Assembly: GCF_013449725.1 (NCBI RefSeq) | Contig: NZ_JACCFF010000001.1 | Location: 62,001-126,000, forward strand | Length of the DNA stretch: 64,000 bases | From: Mycobacteroides sp. LB1 | GTDB lineage: Bacteria; Actinomycetota; Actinomycetes; Mycobacteriales; Mycobacteriaceae | Direction: 5' to 3' | Notes under the pieces: model-generated | Databases searched by the model: none | Told to the model about the DNA's origin: nothing | The model's input: only the letters and a program-made list of their open reading frames with translations | Shown here: positions 9,605-20,461 of the stretch, piece by piece | Layout: each line of letters starts with the position of its first letter | Numbering within the stretch: position 1 is the stretch's first letter | Program-made: the position numbers and the translations under genes

Positions 9605-11277
9605 GCGGGCAGCACCCAGCGGTCCATGTTCCAGCCCGCGCCCCACCGGGTGACGCTGGGTGTGCCGGCGTACATCGACTTCGGTGCGATCAGCACGCGT
9701 GGCTGTCGGTACAGCGGCAGCGTCGGGAGGTCGTTCCACAGGATCGCCGATGCATCGCCCAATAGCCGGCTCTGGTCCCTGGCATTGGTGGTCACCGCGA
9801 GCGCGGCGATGATTCCATCGATCTGACCGTTGGCGTAGTTCGCCGGGTTCTTTCCCTCATGAGAACGCAGGGCGTACGCATCCATGAGCCACGAACCGGT
9901 CGACCCACTTCCGGGAGCACCGCCGATCGAGCTGAGCAACGCGTCAATATGATTGTCCCGCAACGACTGTGGCCCGACCTCAGGTGCGCTCACATCCTGC
10001 ACGGTGATCCCCGCAGGTTCGCAGGCCTGCGCCATCGCGGACACGATCGCCGCGCGACGCGGGTTGGGCGCTTGGTATCCCACTCGGACGGTCAGCGGAC
10101 GGTTGGCCGCGGCGGCACGGGCCGCGGCCGGGTCCGAACGCATGAATCGTCCCGCCTCGGCCGCAGCTTCTACTGAGGCGAACGAGTCTCCGATACTGGT
10201 ATCCAGTCGTGCGTTCATCACCGGCGCTCCGGCGATTCCCGAGATGGCGTCGCGTGGGGTACACAGGGCCACCGCGCGGCGCAGATCGGGAGCCCCGACC
10301 GATCCGGCGGCACCGAAGATGAGCTGTTCCACACCCGATCCGGGTTCCTCGGTGCGTGCGAATCCGTCAGGCGCGGTGAGAGTCCCGGCCGATCCTGCGG
10401 CGACGTCGACAACCTCCAGGTCACCGTCGGACAGACGCTTTTGCACGTCGATCCCGCTGGGCCACACCGTGACCCGCTTCGTGACCGGCGGGTTCCCCCA
10501 CCACTTGTCATTGGCGACGAGTACAACCGATCCGTCTTCGTTGTAACCGTCGAGCTTGTAGGGGCCTGCTGACGGGAACTTCGACAGGTCCAGGTCCGGC
10601 CCGAAATTCCATTGGGTGTTCCAGAAATCGGCGATCTTCTGCAGCGTCGGAACATCGTTGGCGGCGATGGCGCCGATCAGGTCGACACCCCCACCTAGCT
10701 TGTCGGCGATCACATGCCACGGCAACATCGTTGTCGCGGTGAATAACTGGGCCCAGTCGGTGAAGGCGCGATCGGGCGCGAAGGTGACCCGCGCGGTCTT
10801 CTGCCCCGGCTTGCAGTCGACCGAGGAGATGTCGGCGTATCCGGCCGTGCTGGCAGCATCGAAATCAGGCTGCCTGCCGGATTGCGCGAACCAGGCCAGC
10901 ACCATGTCTTCACAGGTCACCGGCTTGCCGTCGGAGTAGACGGCCTTGTCATTGATGGTGTAGTCGAGAACCAGCGGAATGCGGCCCACTACTTCCACGG
11001 AGCCGAAGTCATGGTCGGCAATCACCTGACCGTCGGGTCCGTGAAAGCCGAAACCGGTGAGTACGCGGTTGAACGCTTGCGCGCCTGCCGAGGCGTTCCC
11101 CGCGACGCTGTTGACGTTGTAGGTCGTGAGGCGGCCGTCGACGGCGTAGTCCAGCGTTTTCGCCGCCGAAGTCCAACACGAGGTCAACAGTCCTGACGCG
11201 AGGAGCACCGTCGCGGCGATGGCGCCTATCCGCCCGATCCGTCGTGCCCTGGCTCGTGCCTGGCCCCGTGAAACCAT
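9601..11277 (-). CDS. ABC-type peptide-binding lipoprotein (DppA/OppA-like)
   Basis: 558 residues. A basic N-terminus and hydrophobic stretch end in the lipobox LLTSC at about residue 34, so it is a membrane-anchored lipoprotein. The body is a family 5 extracellular solute-binding protein, with a [15 protein letters not shown] segment typical of the family. Corresponds to Rv2585c. No permease or ATPase genes are adjacent, so its transporter partner, if any, is elsewhere. Starts by a TGATG overlap with secF. Substrate not known to me. Confidence 0.88.
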   Translation of the reverse strand: MVSRGQARARARRIGRIGAIAATVLLASGLLTSCWTSAAKTLDYAVDGRLTTYNVNSVAGNASAGAQAFNRVLTGFGFHGPDGQVIADHDFGSVEVVGRIPLVLDYTINDKAVYSDGKPVTCEDMVLAWFAQSGRQPDFDAASTAGYADISSVDCKPGQKTARVTFAPDRAFTDWAQLFTATTMLPWHVIADKLGGGVDLIGAIAANDVPTLQKIADFWNTQWNFGPDLDLSKFPSAGPYKLDGYNEDGSVVLVANDKWWGNPPVTKRVTVWPSGIDVQKRLSDGDLEVVDVAAGSAGTLTAPDGFARTEEPGSGVEQLIFGAAGSVGAPDLRRAVALCTPRDAISGIAGAPVMNARLDTSIGDSFASVEAAAEAGRFMRSDPAAARAAAANRPLTVRVGYQAPNPRRAAIVSAMAQACEPAGITVQDVSAPEVGPQSLRDNHIDALLSSIGGAPGSGSTGSWLMDAYALRSHEGKNPANYANGQIDGIIAALAVTTNARDQSRLLGDASAILWNDLPTLPLYRQPRVLIAPKSMYAGTPSVTRWGAGWNMDRWVLPA

Positions 11278-12563
11278 CAGTGCCGCCGCGCGTTTCGCTT
11301 ACCTTGAGGACGAGCACCGGGCTTCGGTTTGGCAGGCCGCACCCGGGGAGCGTCGGAGGCTTCCGAGGACCCAGATGACGCAGCCTTGGTGGCCTTCGTT
11401 CCCGAACCCGTTTCCGCCAGCGGCGCAGCGTCGGGCTTGCGACGGCTCAGCACCTTCTTGGTGTGGCTCGCCACCAGCTCCGTGCGCTCACGCAACGCCA
11501 CCAACAGCGGGGTCGCGAAGAAGATGGACGAGTACGTGCCCACCAGAATGCCGACAAGCTGAACCAGTGCAAGGTCCTTCAGTGTTCCGACGCCCAGCAG
11601 CCAGATGGCGACCACGATGAGCGAGAGCACCGGGATCACCGAGATCAGGCTGGTGTTGATCGATCGCATGAACGTCTGATTCACGGCCAGGTTGGCATGT
11701 TCGGCGAACGTGCGCCGTGAGGTGTGCTGGAAGCCGTGCGTGTTCTCCTCCACCTTGTCGAACACGATCACGGTGTCGTACAGGGAGAAGCCGAGAATGG
11801 TGAGCAGGCCGATCACCGTCGCCGGGGTGACCTCGAAGCCCACCAACGAGTACACACCCGCGGTGACCAGCAGGTCGAAGACCAACGCGGCCAACGCGGC
11901 CAACGCCATATAACGCTCATAGCGGACCGCGATGTAGATACCGGCCAGCACCAGGAACACGCCAAGCGCCCAGAGTGCCTTGGTGGTGATCTGACCACCC
12001 CAGGTCTCCGATACCGCCGAATCGCTGATGGCATTGATAGACGGCTTACCGTCTGACCCCTTGGGCGCGAACTTATCGAAGATCGCCTTGTGGAGCTTCG
12101 TGGACTCGTCGTTGTCGAGCGTCTCGGTGCGAATCTGAATCGAGGCCGAGGCGCCCGTTCCGGTGACGACTACCGATTCGGCATCGCGACCGAGTGTCTG
12201 ACTGAAGACATCCTCTGCCGCCTGGACGGTGGCCTCACCCTTCGGGAACGACACCTTGGTGCCGCCCTCGAAGTCGATGCCGAAGACAAATCCCTTGATC
12301 GCGATCGACAGGATCGCAATGACCATGAACGCGCCGCTGATCCCGAACCACAACGTGCGCTTGCCGACCACGTCGACGGCGCCGGTTCCGGTGTACAGGC
12401 GGTAGAAGAACCCGTGTTCTGGTGCGGCACCGGCGGTTTCCACCGCAGTGGACTTGGGTTCCTTCGCGGCGCTCGCGGTGACGTCCGCCGAGTCCTTATC
12501 GGCGCCCTCCACGGTGTCCTTTGCGCCGTTTCCATTGCTCACGGTGTCGTTGCTGGTGCTCAT
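11277..12563 (-). CDS. secF: Protein translocase subunit SecF
   Basis: 428 residues. Works with SecD to drive late steps of Sec export using the proton motive force. After an unusually long acidic, Ala/Ser/Thr-rich N-terminus (about residues 1-70) come the first membrane helix, the [13 protein letters not shown] block typical of SecF, a periplasmic loop and five C-terminal helices including the [17 protein letters not shown] segment. The C-terminus is a basic, Pro-rich tail. Overlaps secD by 4 bases (ATGA) and the lipoprotein by 1 base. Confidence 0.97.
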   Translation of the reverse strand: MSTSNDTVSNGNGAKDTVEGADKDSADVTASAAKEPKSTAVETAGAAPEHGFFYRLYTGTGAVDVVGKRTLWFGISGAFMVIAILSIAIKGFVFGIDFEGGTKVSFPKGEATVQAAEDVFSQTLGRDAESVVVTGTGASASIQIRTETLDNDESTKLHKAIFDKFAPKGSDGKPSINAISDSAVSETWGGQITTKALWALGVFLVLAGIYIAVRYERYMALAALAALVFDLLVTAGVYSLVGFEVTPATVIGLLTILGFSLYDTVIVFDKVEENTHGFQHTSRRTFAEHANLAVNQTFMRSINTSLISVIPVLSLIVVAIWLLGVGTLKDLALVQLVGILVGTYSSIFFATPLLVALRERTELVASHTKKVLSRRKPDAAPLAETGSGTKATKAASSGSSEASDAPRVRPAKPKPGARPQGKRNARRH

Positions 12564-14272
12564 GCGTGTGCCGCCGCCTTACGTTCGCGGGCAATCTGCT
12601 GGACCGCGCCGAGCCCGTTGTACACGGGCTTGGACAGGGTCGCGGACTTCGAGGACAGGTAGACAAGCGGCCACGTCACCAGGAACACCACGACGACGTC
12701 GAGGATGGTGGTGAGCCCGAGGGTGAACGCGAAGCCCTTCACCTGGCCGATGGCCAGGACGTAGAGCACTACGGCGGCCAACAGGGTCACCGCGTTACCC
12801 GACAGGATCGTCTTGCGGGCGCGTGCCCAACCGCGCGGCACCGCCGAACGATATGAACGACCTTCTCGTATCTCATCTTTGATGCGCTCGAAGAACACCA
12901 CGAAGGAGTCGGCGGTGGTGCCGATACCGATGATCAGACCGGCGATGCCCGCAAGATCCAGGGTGTAGGAGATGTATCGGCCGAGCAGAATCAAGATCGC
13001 GTAGACCATCGCGCCGGAGGCCACCAGGGACAACGCGGTCAGCAGACCCAACACGCGGTAGTAGAGCAGCGAGTACAGCAGCACGACCGCCAAACCGATG
13101 GCGCCCGCGATGAGACCGGCCTTGAGCGAGGTCAATCCGAGTGTGGCCGAGACAGTTTCTGCATCAGAGGCCTCAAAGGAAAGCGGCAGCGAGCCGTACT
13201 TGAGTGCCGCGGCGAGCTGCTTGGCCTGGTCGGAGGTGAACTGTCCGCTGATCTCGGTCTTACCGCCAGGGATGGGTTCGCGGATCGCCGGTGCACTGAT
13301 CACCTTGGAGTCCAGCGTGAAGGCGGTCTGGGTGCCCTGCTGCCAATGCGACGCGGTGTAGTCCGCCCACACCTTGGCGCCGGTGGACTTGAATTCCATG
13401 CTCACCACATAGATGCCGCGCTGTTGGTCAAGTCCCGAGCTGGCGTCCTTGATTTCTTCACCGCTGATGATCGACTTGTCCAGCAGGTACGCCGCCTTCC
13501 CATCCTGCGAGCAGGTGATCAGCGGGAGGTTTGGGTCATCGTTGCCGACCAACGGATCCTCGTCGGCGCAACTGGCGGCCTGCGCTTGCAGTACCGCGAT
13601 CTGCAGCCGTGGATCCTCACTCTGCCGCAGCTGCTTGTGCATATCGATCAACGCCTTGCGCTGCTCGCCGTCCTGCTTGGGAGGCAATTGCGTCGGAGGA
13701 GTTGCAGGCGTGGTGGCGGCCGGGGTTGCCGGGGCCGGGGGCGGAGGCGGAGTGGTGGTTTGGGCCGGATACGGGCGCGGCTGCGGCTTGGGTGTCGGTG
13801 CTGCCGGTGCGGATTCGGCCGGCGCTGCGCCCTGTTCGCCGCCAGGCTTCCCCGCCGGACCACCAGGCTGCTGCGGCTGCTGCGGCGGCTCTGCAGGTAT
13901 TTCCTGCAGGACGGGCCGGATATAGAGCTTGGCGGTCTGACCGAGGTTCCGAGCCTCGCTGCCGTCGTTACCGGGCACCGTGATGACGAGGTTGTCGCCG
14001 TCGATGATGACTTCGGATCCGGAGACGCCGAGTCCGTTGACGCGTGCGTTGATGATCTGCTGCGCCTGTGTCAACGCTTCCCGGGTCGGCTTTGAACCGT
14101 CGGGGGTACGGGCCGTCAGGGTGACGCGAGTACCGCCCTGCAGGTCGATACCGAGCTTGGGCTTGGCCTGCTTATCGCCGGTCAGGAACACCAGCAGAAA
14201 GGCACCTATCAGTAGCACCAGGAAGGCAGCCAGATAGCGCGCGGGATGCACAGGGGCCGATGGAGAGGCCAC
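12560..14272 (-). CDS. secD: Protein translocase subunit SecD
   Basis: 570 residues. One N-terminal membrane helix, then the [13 protein letters not shown] signature, a long periplasmic domain and a C-terminal RND-like block of five helices with [18 protein letters not shown] Pro/Ala/Gln-rich low-complexity stretch at about residues 135-200 interrupts the periplasmic domain, as in other mycobacterial SecD proteins. GTG start with AGGAG eleven bases upstream. Part of yajC-secD-secF, the accessory complex of the Sec translocon. Confidence 0.97.
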   Translation of the reverse strand: MASPSAPVHPARYLAAFLVLLIGAFLLVFLTGDKQAKPKLGIDLQGGTRVTLTARTPDGSKPTREALTQAQQIINARVNGLGVSGSEVIIDGDNLVITVPGNDGSEARNLGQTAKLYIRPVLQEIPAEPPQQPQQPGGPAGKPGGEQGAAPAESAPAAPTPKPQPRPYPAQTTTPPPPPAPATPAATTPATPPTQLPPKQDGEQRKALIDMHKQLRQSEDPRLQIAVLQAQAASCADEDPLVGNDDPNLPLITCSQDGKAAYLLDKSIISGEEIKDASSGLDQQRGIYVVSMEFKSTGAKVWADYTASHWQQGTQTAFTLDSKVISAPAIREPIPGGKTEISGQFTSDQAKQLAAALKYGSLPLSFEASDAETVSATLGLTSLKAGLIAGAIGLAVVLLYSLLYYRVLGLLTALSLVASGAMVYAILILLGRYISYTLDLAGIAGLIIGIGTTADSFVVFFERIKDEIREGRSYRSAVPRGWARARKTILSGNAVTLLAAVVLYVLAIGQVKGFAFTLGLTTILDVVVVFLVTWPLVYLSSKSATLSKPVYNGLGAVQQIARERKAAAHA

Positions 14273-14342
14273 GTGTCCGGTCTCCTTGCTTGTCGAGGGC
14301 GGGTCGTCGGGGGCTTTCAGGCTTTCGGCAAGGCGAAAGCCA

Positions 14343-14681
14343 CTAGTCCTTGGTCAGCTCGACCCCGGAGCTCTCGACGTCGCGAGAGGTGTCCTCAACG
14401 GTGTCATCGGTGTCTTCGTCCGAGTCCTCGATCTTGCCGCGGACGGCGAGCTTCATCCAGCGTGTCACGACGCCCGGCGCGATCTCCAGATCGACGTCGT
14501 CGTCGGTGACGGCGGTGATGGTGCCCTGCAGCCCGGATGTGGTGTGCACCCGGTCTCCGATTGCCAGGGAGTCATGCAGCGAGATGGTGGCGTCGAGGGC
14601 CTTGCGCTGCCGACGGTTCGCGAAGTAGAGGAACGCGCCCATGACGAGAATGAGCGGTAAGAAAACGATGAACGATTCCAT
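14343..14681 (-). CDS. yajC: Sec accessory subunit YajC
   Basis: 112 residues: one N-terminal membrane helix (about residues 4-22, [17 protein letters not shown]), then the YajC cytoplasmic domain with [16 protein letters not shown], and an acidic tail rich in Asp, Glu, Ser and Thr. Binds SecDF. Seventy bases upstream of secD. In M. tuberculosis gabT and two other genes lie between ruvB and yajC; here only 143 non-coding bases separate them. Confidence 0.95.
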   Translation of the reverse strand: MESFIVFLPLILVMGAFLYFANRRQRKALDATISLHDSLAIGDRVHTTSGLQGTITAVTDDDVDLEIAPGVVTRWMKLAVRGKIEDSDEDTDDTVEDTSRDVESSGVELTKD

Positions 14682-14824
14682 GGCGGCTTTCGGGGTTCTT
14701 TCCGTTGGGTCTTCACAAGATCAAGCACGGTCTGCGTGAACGAGCGCGCGACAAGCCACCAGTGTGCCATCCGACTCTGCGGAATCGACGCGAACCCCGT
14801 GCCCGCCAGGACTGGAGCGTCGTG

Positions 14825-15901
14825 TCAATCAAACAGTCCGGTCTGCCCCAGCGCCTGCGGCGGCGGGGTCAGACCCAGATGCGTCCACGCCAATGGGGTC
14901 GCCACGCGTCCGCGCGGCGTACGGGCCAGCATCCCGGCACGCACCAGGAATGGCTCGCATACCTCTTCTACAGTGGTCGACTCCTCCCCGACCGCCACCG
15001 CCAGCGTTGACACGCCCACCGGACCGCCACCGAAGCTGCGCGTCAGGGCCGAAAGCACCGCTCTGTCGAGACGATCCAGACCCAGTTCGTCTACGTCGTA
15101 TACCTCTAGGGCGGACTTCGCGACATCGATGGTGATCACGCCGTCCGCGCGCACTTCCGCGTAGTCGCGGACCCTGCGCAGCAGTCGGTTGGCGATACGC
15201 GGGGTGCCCCGTGACCGTCGGGCGATTTCCACACCGGCGTCGTCCCCCAGTTCGATACCGAGGATTCCCGCCGACCGGGCCAGCACGAGTTCGAGCTCGG
15301 GGGGCTCATAGAAGTCCATATGGGCCGTGAATCCGAATCTGTCCCGCAGCGGCCCGGTGAGCGCTCCTGATCGGGTGGTCGCGCCGACCAACGTGAACGG
15401 GGCCACTTCCAGGGGGATCGACGTCGCACCGGGTCCCTTGCCGACGACGATATCGACGCGAAAGTCCTCCATGGCCAGATACAACATTTCCTCGGCGGGC
15501 CGGGCGATGCGGTGGATCTCGTCGATGAACAGCACATCGTTTTCCACGAGGTTGCTCAGCATCGCCGCGAGGTCGCCGGCTCTTTCCAGCGCCGGCCCCG
15601 AGGTCACCCGTAGCGCGGAGCCCAACTCGGCGGCGATGATCATGGCCAATGAGGTCTTCCCGAGCCCGGGCGGACCGGACAGCAGGATGTGGTCCGGGGT
15701 GCTGCCACGATTCTTCGCGCCGGACAGCACGAGCTCCAGCTGCTCGCGCACGCGTGGCTGGCCGATGAACTCGTGCAGGGTCCGCGGCCGCAATCCTGCG
15801 TCGACATCGCCCTCGCCGACCGTCAGGGCACTGGACATCTCGGCGGTTTCGAAGCCCTCCTCCTCGGCCTCAAGGTCCCCGAACTCGTCGAAGCGACTCA
15901 T
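14825..15901 (-). CDS. ruvB: Holliday junction branch-migration helicase RuvB
   Basis: 358 residues, AAA+ ATPase of the RuvAB motor. Walker [10 protein letters not shown], Walker B LFIDEIHR, sensor region VGATTRSG with the arginine-finger segment LRDRFGF, and a C-terminal winged-helix domain ending near [14 protein letters not shown] start overlapping the ruvA stop by 4 bases. Last of ruvC-ruvA-ruvB and, through the SOS box before ruvC, likely part of the DNA-damage response. Confidence 0.98.
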   Translation of the reverse strand: MSRFDEFGDLEAEEEGFETAEMSSALTVGEGDVDAGLRPRTLHEFIGQPRVREQLELVLSGAKNRGSTPDHILLSGPPGLGKTSLAMIIAAELGSALRVTSGPALERAGDLAAMLSNLVENDVLFIDEIHRIARPAEEMLYLAMEDFRVDIVVGKGPGATSIPLEVAPFTLVGATTRSGALTGPLRDRFGFTAHMDFYEPPELELVLARSAGILGIELGDDAGVEIARRSRGTPRIANRLLRRVRDYAEVRADGVITIDVAKSALEVYDVDELGLDRLDRAVLSALTRSFGGGPVGVSTLAVAVGEESTTVEEVCEPFLVRAGMLARTPRGRVATPLAWTHLGLTPPPQALGQTGLFD

Positions 15902-16497
15902 CGCGTCTTACCCAGCAGCGTCAGTGCCGAGCGCAATACGGTCGAGGTGTCGCCATCGGAATTGTCTTGGGCCAGCACGGTATCGGTGGCTTGCTCGGCT
16001 TGTTTGGCGGGGAATCCGAGGCCCGTAAGCGCCTCGATGACCTGTGTGCGCACCAGCGATCCAGTGCCGCGGCCCAGCTCGGCAGATCCGCTCGGGGCGG
16101 CCGCCACCTTCTCCCGCAGTTCCAGCACCAGGCGCTCGGCGCCACGCTTACCGATCCCCGGCACCCGGGTCAGCGCCGTGACATCGCCATCGCCCAGTGC
16201 CTGACGCAGCGTCGGTGCGTCGTACACCGCGAGCGTGGCCATCGCGATCTTGGGCCCCACACCAGAGACCCCAAGCAGCGTCATGAACAGATCACGGGCA
16301 TCGGTGTCGGTGAAGCCGTACAAGGTCATCGAGTCCTCGCGGACAATCATCGCCGTGATCAGCCGCACCTGCGTGCCGCGCCGCAGCGTCGACAGTGTCG
16401 CCGGGGTGGCATTGACGCGATATCCGACCCCGGCGGCCTCGATCACCACATGATCGAGCGCAATGTCGATGACCTCGCCATTGACCGAAGCAATCAT
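15898..16497 (-). CDS. ruvA: Holliday junction DNA-binding subunit RuvA
   Basis: 199 residues. The N-terminal OB-fold starts [12 protein letters not shown]; the middle has helix-hairpin-helix elements ([14 protein letters not shown] and [15 protein letters not shown]) that contact the junction; domain III at the C-terminus contacts RuvB. ATG start, 31 bases after ruvC. Tetramers hold the junction for RuvB and RuvC. Confidence 0.97.
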   Translation of the reverse strand: MIASVNGEVIDIALDHVVIEAAGVGYRVNATPATLSTLRRGTQVRLITAMIVREDSMTLYGFTDTDARDLFMTLLGVSGVGPKIAMATLAVYDAPTLRQALGDGDVTALTRVPGIGKRGAERLVLELREKVAAAPSGSAELGRGTGSLVRTQVIEALTGLGFPAKQAEQATDTVLAQDNSDGDTSTVLRSALTLLGKTR

Positions 16498-16528
16498 TCG
16501 ATACCACCTTCTTCGCGCAAGCGGCTCA

Positions 16529-17086
16529 TCATCGCGCCACCGCCTTCATTCGGGCCGCAAAGGCCTTCCGCTGCTTTTCCGCTGCGGCCTCCGCTTTGGC
16601 CATCCTCGCCAGCATGGGCGCACGCCAGCAGTGACAGATTGCCAGGGCCAGTGCATCCGCCGCGTCCGCGGGTGACGGCGCCGTCTGCAGCTGCAGGATG
16701 CGGGTGACCATGGCTGTCACTTGCGATTTATCCGCCCGCCCGTTGCCGGTTACCGCTGCCTTGACTTCCGACGGGGTGTGGAAATACACCTCGATTCCCC
16801 GTTTTGCGGCGCAAAGCGCGATCACCCCGCCGGCTTGAGCGGTTCCCATCACGGTGGAGACGTTGTGCTGAGCAAAGACACGCTCGATGGCGACCACATC
16901 AGGGCGGTGAGTGTCCATCCAGTGTTCGACGACCTCACTGATCGCCAGAAGTCGTTGCGGGAGAGGCTGATTGGCCGGGGTACGCACGACGTCGACATCC
17001 AGGGCAACCACCTTGCGGCCCGAGGAGGCCTCGACCATGGACAGGCCACACCGGGTAAGACCCGGGTCGACTCCCATCACCCGCAC
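16529..17086 (-). CDS. ruvC: Holliday junction resolvase RuvC
   Basis: 185 residues. Acidic catalytic residues of the RNase H-like fold are visible in [11 protein letters not shown] (Asp near residue 6), VAIERVFAQ (Glu) and the C-terminal [12 protein letters not shown]. Cleaves Holliday junctions made planar by RuvAB. GTG start. First gene of ruvCAB; the SOS box at 17106-17121 lies 19 bases upstream. The C-terminus extends about 20 residues beyond the core with an Ala/Lys-rich helix. Confidence 0.97.
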   Translation of the reverse strand: MRVMGVDPGLTRCGLSMVEASSGRKVVALDVDVVRTPANQPLPQRLLAISEVVEHWMDTHRPDVVAIERVFAQHNVSTVMGTAQAGGVIALCAAKRGIEVYFHTPSEVKAAVTGNGRADKSQVTAMVTRILQLQTAPSPADAADALALAICHCWRAPMLARMAKAEAAAEKQRKAFAARMKAVAR

Positions 17087-17105
17087 GTGTCAGCCCTCTC
17101 GCCGT

Positions 17106-17121
17106 AGAACAACTGTTCGAT
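17106..17121. promoter_or_regulatory. LexA-type SOS box before ruvC
   Basis: TAGAAC-AACT-GTTCGA matches the mycobacterial SOS consensus TCGAAC-N4-GTTCGA at 11 of 12 fixed positions and lies 19 bases upstream of the ruvC start codon. ruvCAB is a known LexA-controlled operon in mycobacteria. Confidence 0.8.
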
Positions 17122-17178
17122 CAGCATATCGAGGGGTTTCGCCCATCCGGCATATCAACACGCGAGGGCTCTCCAAAT

Positions 17179-17194
17179 GTCAACGCTCGTTGGC
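17179..17194. promoter_or_regulatory. Putative TetR operator before the tetR gene
   Basis: GTCAAC-GCTC-GTTGGC, 13 bases upstream of the TetR start codon. It differs by one base from the perfect GTCAAC-N4-GTTGAC palindrome at 18366-18381 in front of the neighbouring methyltransferase and PAP2 genes. Shared palindromes next to a TetR gene suggest autoregulation. Confidence 0.6.
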
Positions 17195-17207
17195 CTAAAC
17201 TCAGCGC

Positions 17208-17777
17208 ATGTCCACCGAACCTCGGCGATCGGACGCCACCCGCGCGGCCATCCTTGAGGCTGCCCAGGAACACTTCGCCGGCGTCGGCTACGAGAAGGCA
17301 ACCATCCGAGCCATCGCAGCGACCGCGGGTATCGACCCGTCCCTGGTGATGCGGTATTACGGCAACAAGGCAAAGCTGTTCGCGGCGGCCGCCAACTTCG
17401 ACCTGTGCCTGCCTGATCTCACCGCGGTGCCCCATGCCGAGCTCGGCACGACGATGGTCGAGCACTTCATGGACCGCTGGGAAGTAGACGACACGATGGT
17501 CGCACTCCTACGCGCCGCGGTATCGCACGAATCCGCGCGAGCGCGAATGGAGGACATCTTCAGCAGCCAGACGGTCCCTGCCATGGCGCCAGTGATCTCG
17601 GATCACATCCTCGAGCGTGCCGCTCTGGTTGGCACGCAGATGATCGGCTTCGCCGCATGCCGCTACATCCTCAACTTGAGTCCCGTGGTGGACATGACGC
17701 GCGAGCAGGTCATCGACTGGTTGGCGCCAATCATTCAGCACTACCTCGACGCACCCGCACCTCAGGCCGCGGGCTGA
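17208..17777 (+). CDS. TetR family transcriptional regulator
   Basis: 189 residues. N-terminal helix-turn-helix with the TetR pattern (TRAAILEAAQEHFAGVGYE, then TIRAIAATAGIDPSLVMRYYGNKAKLF). The C-terminal ligand domain (about residues 75-185) is of the common TetR_C actinobacterial type. ATG start. Convergent with, and overlapping by 16 bases, the methyltransferase gene. A matching palindrome before its own start and before the methyltransferase/PAP2 pair points to these as targets. Confidence 0.92.
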   Translation: MSTEPRRSDATRAAILEAAQEHFAGVGYEKATIRAIAATAGIDPSLVMRYYGNKAKLFAAAANFDLCLPDLTAVPHAELGTTMVEHFMDRWEVDDTMVALLRAAVSHESARARMEDIFSSQTVPAMAPVISDHILERAALVGTQMIGFAACRYILNLSPVVDMTREQVIDWLAPIIQHYLDAPAPQAAG

Positions 17778-18310
17778 GCCCAGGGGCGCAGCCTCGGAAT
17801 CCATCGCGGTACGTGCTGGGAGTACTCGGCGTAGTCGCGGCCGAACCGCTTCAACAGGCCGCGTTCCTCAACCAGGGGGAAGTAGATGGCGTTGACGGTG
17901 ATGAACACCGCCGCGAAGATCAGCAGACCAACAGAGTTCACGGCGAGTGCCTCGCCCACCAGGATGGCGATCACTCCGGTGATCATCGGGTTGCGCACGT
18001 AGCGGTAGGGACCGAAGACCACCAGTCGGGTCGGTGGATCGAATGGCGCCAAAGAACCCTTACCGATCTGATGGAAGAGCAGCACCGTCCGCGTCACCAG
18101 GTACAGGCCCGCACCGAACAACAGCGTCCCGATCACCGTCGCCGCCATCGACATCTGGTCCGACATCCACGAGGGCACTTCCATGCCCGATCCGTAGAGG
18201 ATGACCAGTGGAATGAGGACTGTCATGGTGACCGGCAGCGCGAGTACGGCACGCGCGGTGCGCCAGAGACTCGTCGATTCGGGCGCCGAGATGACTGTTT
18301 GTGTGGCCAT
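17762..18310 (-). CDS. Isoprenylcysteine carboxyl methyltransferase-type membrane protein
   Basis: 182 residues with four or five hydrophobic segments. The C-terminal block FGPYRYVRNPMITGV followed by a GLLKRFGRDYAEY motif is the SAM-binding signature of the ICMT/phospholipid methyltransferase-like family. In bacteria these act on lipids or quinones rather than prenylated proteins; substrate unknown. ATG start at 18310. The upstream region carries a cluster of GTTGAC/GTCAAC half-sites, likely bound by the adjacent TetR protein. Confidence 0.82.
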   Translation of the reverse strand: MATQTVISAPESTSLWRTARAVLALPVTMTVLIPLVILYGSGMEVPSWMSDQMSMAATVIGTLLFGAGLYLVTRTVLLFHQIGKGSLAPFDPPTRLVVFGPYRYVRNPMITGVIAILVGEALAVNSVGLLIFAAVFITVNAIYFPLVEERGLLKRFGRDYAEYSQHVPRWIPRLRPWAQPAA

Positions 18311-18353
18311 GACGGGCCTCCCTTCACTCCTAGATGTCTAAGATGTACGCCTA

Positions 18354-18395
18354 CTTGACATAGCTGTCAACACATGTTGACCAACAGTCGTTGAC
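18354..18395. promoter_or_regulatory. Cluster of GTCAAC/GTTGAC half-sites (putative TetR operators)
   Basis: Within 42 bases there are overlapping palindromes: TTGACA-TAGC-TGTCAA (18354-18370), GTCAAC-ACAT-GTTGAC (18366-18381) and an imperfect ACCAAC-AGTC-GTTGAC (18380-18395). They lie between the divergent methyltransferase (start 18310) and PAP2 (start 18451) genes, so binding could control both. The middle palindrome matches the site before tetR. Confidence 0.6.
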
Positions 18396-18450
18396 ATCAC
18401 AGTAACGCCGCACGGGTGGCGTTACATTCCCGACGATTACTGTCGTCATA

Positions 18451-19062
18451 GTGTCTGCCGGAAACCTGTCGATCCAGAAAACGATTCAGTGGTGGCCTCC
18501 CCTTGGCGTGATCACGATGTTGGTGCTCGGATTCACCGTCGGGAAGGGTTCAACACCCTTTGACATCTGGTTTTTCGATGCGACCCAACAGGTATTCGGG
18601 GTGCAGCCACGCTGGCTATTGATCTTCACCGACTGGGCGCTGCTCGGACCGGTACTGCTGGCCTGCATCGGCTTCGAGCTGTATCGCCGGCGCTGGCGGG
18701 TGGCGGCGGTGGTACTCGCCTGTCCGTTCGTCGCGATCTGGACCACTCAGGCCACCAAGCTGCTCGTGGGACGCGAGAAGGGCGGCTACCTCGCCTACCC
18801 CAGCGGCCACACCACGCTGGTGGTATCGGTGATGGGAATGGTCGTGCTGGTGGCCGGCGGGGCGATGTGGTCCTTCGTTGCCGCTGCGATCGTCAGCACG
18901 CTGGGGCTACTCGGGCAGGTTGCCTGCGGGTATCACTACGTCACGGACACCATCGGCGCCGTGCTCGTCACCACCGCGGTGGTGACCCTGGCGGTCTGGG
19001 CGGCCGGTCAGTCCTCGTCGAGCGCGGCCAGCACCTCATCGGACAGGTCCACGTTGGTGTAG
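18451..19062 (+). CDS. PAP2 superfamily membrane phosphatase
   Basis: 203 residues, six hydrophobic segments. The phosphatase signature is split as usual: the KxxxxxxRP-like region is represented by [19 protein letters not shown] (motif PSGH) and the third motif by [10 protein letters not shown], giving the two catalytic histidines. Likely dephosphorylates a lipid such as an undecaprenyl or phosphatidic acid phosphate. GTG start. Overlaps the end of yebC by 55 bases tail to tail. Probably controlled with the methyltransferase by the TetR protein. Confidence 0.85.
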   Translation: MSAGNLSIQKTIQWWPPLGVITMLVLGFTVGKGSTPFDIWFFDATQQVFGVQPRWLLIFTDWALLGPVLLACIGFELYRRRWRVAAVVLACPFVAIWTTQATKLLVGREKGGYLAYPSGHTTLVVSVMGMVVLVAGGAMWSFVAAAIVSTLGLLGQVACGYHYVTDTIGAVLVTTAVVTLAVWAAGQSSSSAASTSSDRSTLV

Positions 19063-19763
19063 ACGTTCTGCACGTCGTCGCTGTCCTCCAGCGCGTCGAC
19101 CAGCTTGAACACCTTGCGGGCCCCGTCGACATCGACAGGGACGCTCACCGACGGCTGAAAGCTCGCTTCCGCCGACTCGTAATCGATCCCGGCAGCCTGC
19201 AGCGCCTGCCGCACCGCAACGAGGTCCGTGGGCTCGGAGACGACCTCGAAGCTCTCGCCCAGATCGTTGACCTCCTCGGCACCCGCCTCCAGGACGGCCA
19301 TGAGCACGTCATCCTCGGACAGGTTCCCCTTGTCGAGGGTCACCATGCCCTTGCGGGAGAACAGATAGGACACCGACCCCGGATCGGCCATGGCGCCACC
19401 ATTGCGGGTCATCGCGACACGCACCTCACCGGCGGCACGGTTGCGGTTATCGGTCAAGCATTCGATAAGCACCGCGACACCATTCGGGCCATAGCCCTCG
19501 TACATGATGGTCTGCCAGTCGGCGCCGCCGGCTTCCTCGCCGGCACCACGCTTGCGGGCCCGCTCGATGTTGTCATTGGGCACCGAGGTCTTCTTGGCCT
19601 TCTGGATGGCGTCGTAGAGCGTCGGGTTGCCGGACGGATCACCGCCGCCTGTGCGCGCGGCGACCTCGATGTTCTTGATCAGCCTGGCGAACTCCTTGCC
19701 ACGGCGCGCGTCTTTGACGGCCTTCTGATGCTTGGTGGTGGCCCACTTGGAATGGCCGCTCAT
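19008..19763 (-). CDS. YebC/PmpR family protein (TACO1-like)
   Basis: 251 residues from the ATG at 19763; the N-terminus [20 protein letters not shown] is diagnostic and sets the start, a longer upstream frame being spurious. Other family segments: [20 protein letters not shown] and [20 protein letters not shown]. Members act as DNA-binding regulators or, in several bacteria, in translation of proline-rich motifs. Corresponds to Rv2603c. Divergent from the HD-domain gene. Confidence 0.97.
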   Translation of the reverse strand: MSGHSKWATTKHQKAVKDARRGKEFARLIKNIEVAARTGGGDPSGNPTLYDAIQKAKKTSVPNDNIERARKRGAGEEAGGADWQTIMYEGYGPNGVAVLIECLTDNRNRAAGEVRVAMTRNGGAMADPGSVSYLFSRKGMVTLDKGNLSEDDVLMAVLEAGAEEVNDLGESFEVVSEPTDLVAVRQALQAAGIDYESAEASFQPSVSVPVDVDGARKVFKLVDALEDSDDVQNVYTNVDLSDEVLAALDED

Positions 19764-19839
19764 GTACCCGGTTACTTCTTTCTGTCTGTGTTCATTTTCA
19801 GCGCTGACCGAGTGTACTCGCGCAACTAGGGTGAACCGC

Positions 19840-20367
19840 ATGACTGTCCTGGTGGAAGACCCGATTGTCGACGCCGTGCTGGACCGATACGCGGAAACCA
19901 TCGGCGAGAGCCTGACCGACTACCGCAACCATCTGTACCGCGCCATGAACTACCAGCTACGGCTTCTCGGCATGACCGAGGCACCACCCGAGATTGCCTT
20001 GGCGTGGGCGACACACGATATCGGGATCTGGACGGCAGGCACCTGGGACTACCTCGATCCGTCGGTGGCGCTCGCCGAGCAGCTGGCGCCGGAATTCGGA
20101 GTCACCGACATCGCGCGGGTGCGGTCGATGGTGGCCGAACACCACAAGCTGCGCACCGTTGAGGACTTGTGGGTCGAGACCTTCCGCCTAGGCGACCGGA
20201 TCGATGCCTTCCGCGGTCTGTACGTCTGGACCGGTCTGGAACGCTCTGATGTGCGCGAGGTCGTGGAGGCGTTGCCCTACGGCGGTTTTCACGGATTCTT
20301 GTTGCGTACCGCGGGAAGGTGGACGCTTAAGCACCCGCTGCGCCCCATGCCGATGCTCCGCTGGTGA
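19840..20367 (+). CDS. HD-domain-like phosphohydrolase
   Basis: 175 residues from ATG at 19840 (GTG at 19831 is possible). It has the helical pattern of a small HD-domain protein: H near residue 29 ([11 protein letters not shown]), WATHDIGIW with an HD pair at about residues 54-55, AEHHK further on and a final D in [10 protein letters not shown]. This order (H...HD...D) is that of metal-dependent phosphohydrolases. Substrate unknown. Convergent with pdxT across a 94-base gap with a hairpin. Confidence 0.7.
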   Translation: MTVLVEDPIVDAVLDRYAETIGESLTDYRNHLYRAMNYQLRLLGMTEAPPEIALAWATHDIGIWTAGTWDYLDPSVALAEQLAPEFGVTDIARVRSMVAEHHKLRTVEDLWVETFRLGDRIDAFRGLYVWTGLERSDVREVVEALPYGGFHGFLLRTAGRWTLKHPLRPMPMLRW

Positions 20368-20391
20368 ACCGCACGTGCCAGATCCCCCGGC

Positions 20392-20449
20392 CGAGCAGAC
20401 ACTTAGTGCACAGAAACCCCAGGACGCGCGTGCAATACGCGTCTGCTCG
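20392..20449. terminator. Inverted repeat between convergent HD gene and pdxT
   Basis: Arms CGAGCAGAC (20392-20400) and GTCTGCTCG (20441-20449) are perfectly complementary and enclose 40 bases that include a CGCG-rich inner fold. It fills the gap between two convergent genes, where a bidirectional terminator is expected. The GAGCAGAC motif looks like a recurrent mycobacterial intergenic sequence, from memory. Confidence 0.45.
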
Positions 20450-20461
20450 CGCAAGGGGCTG

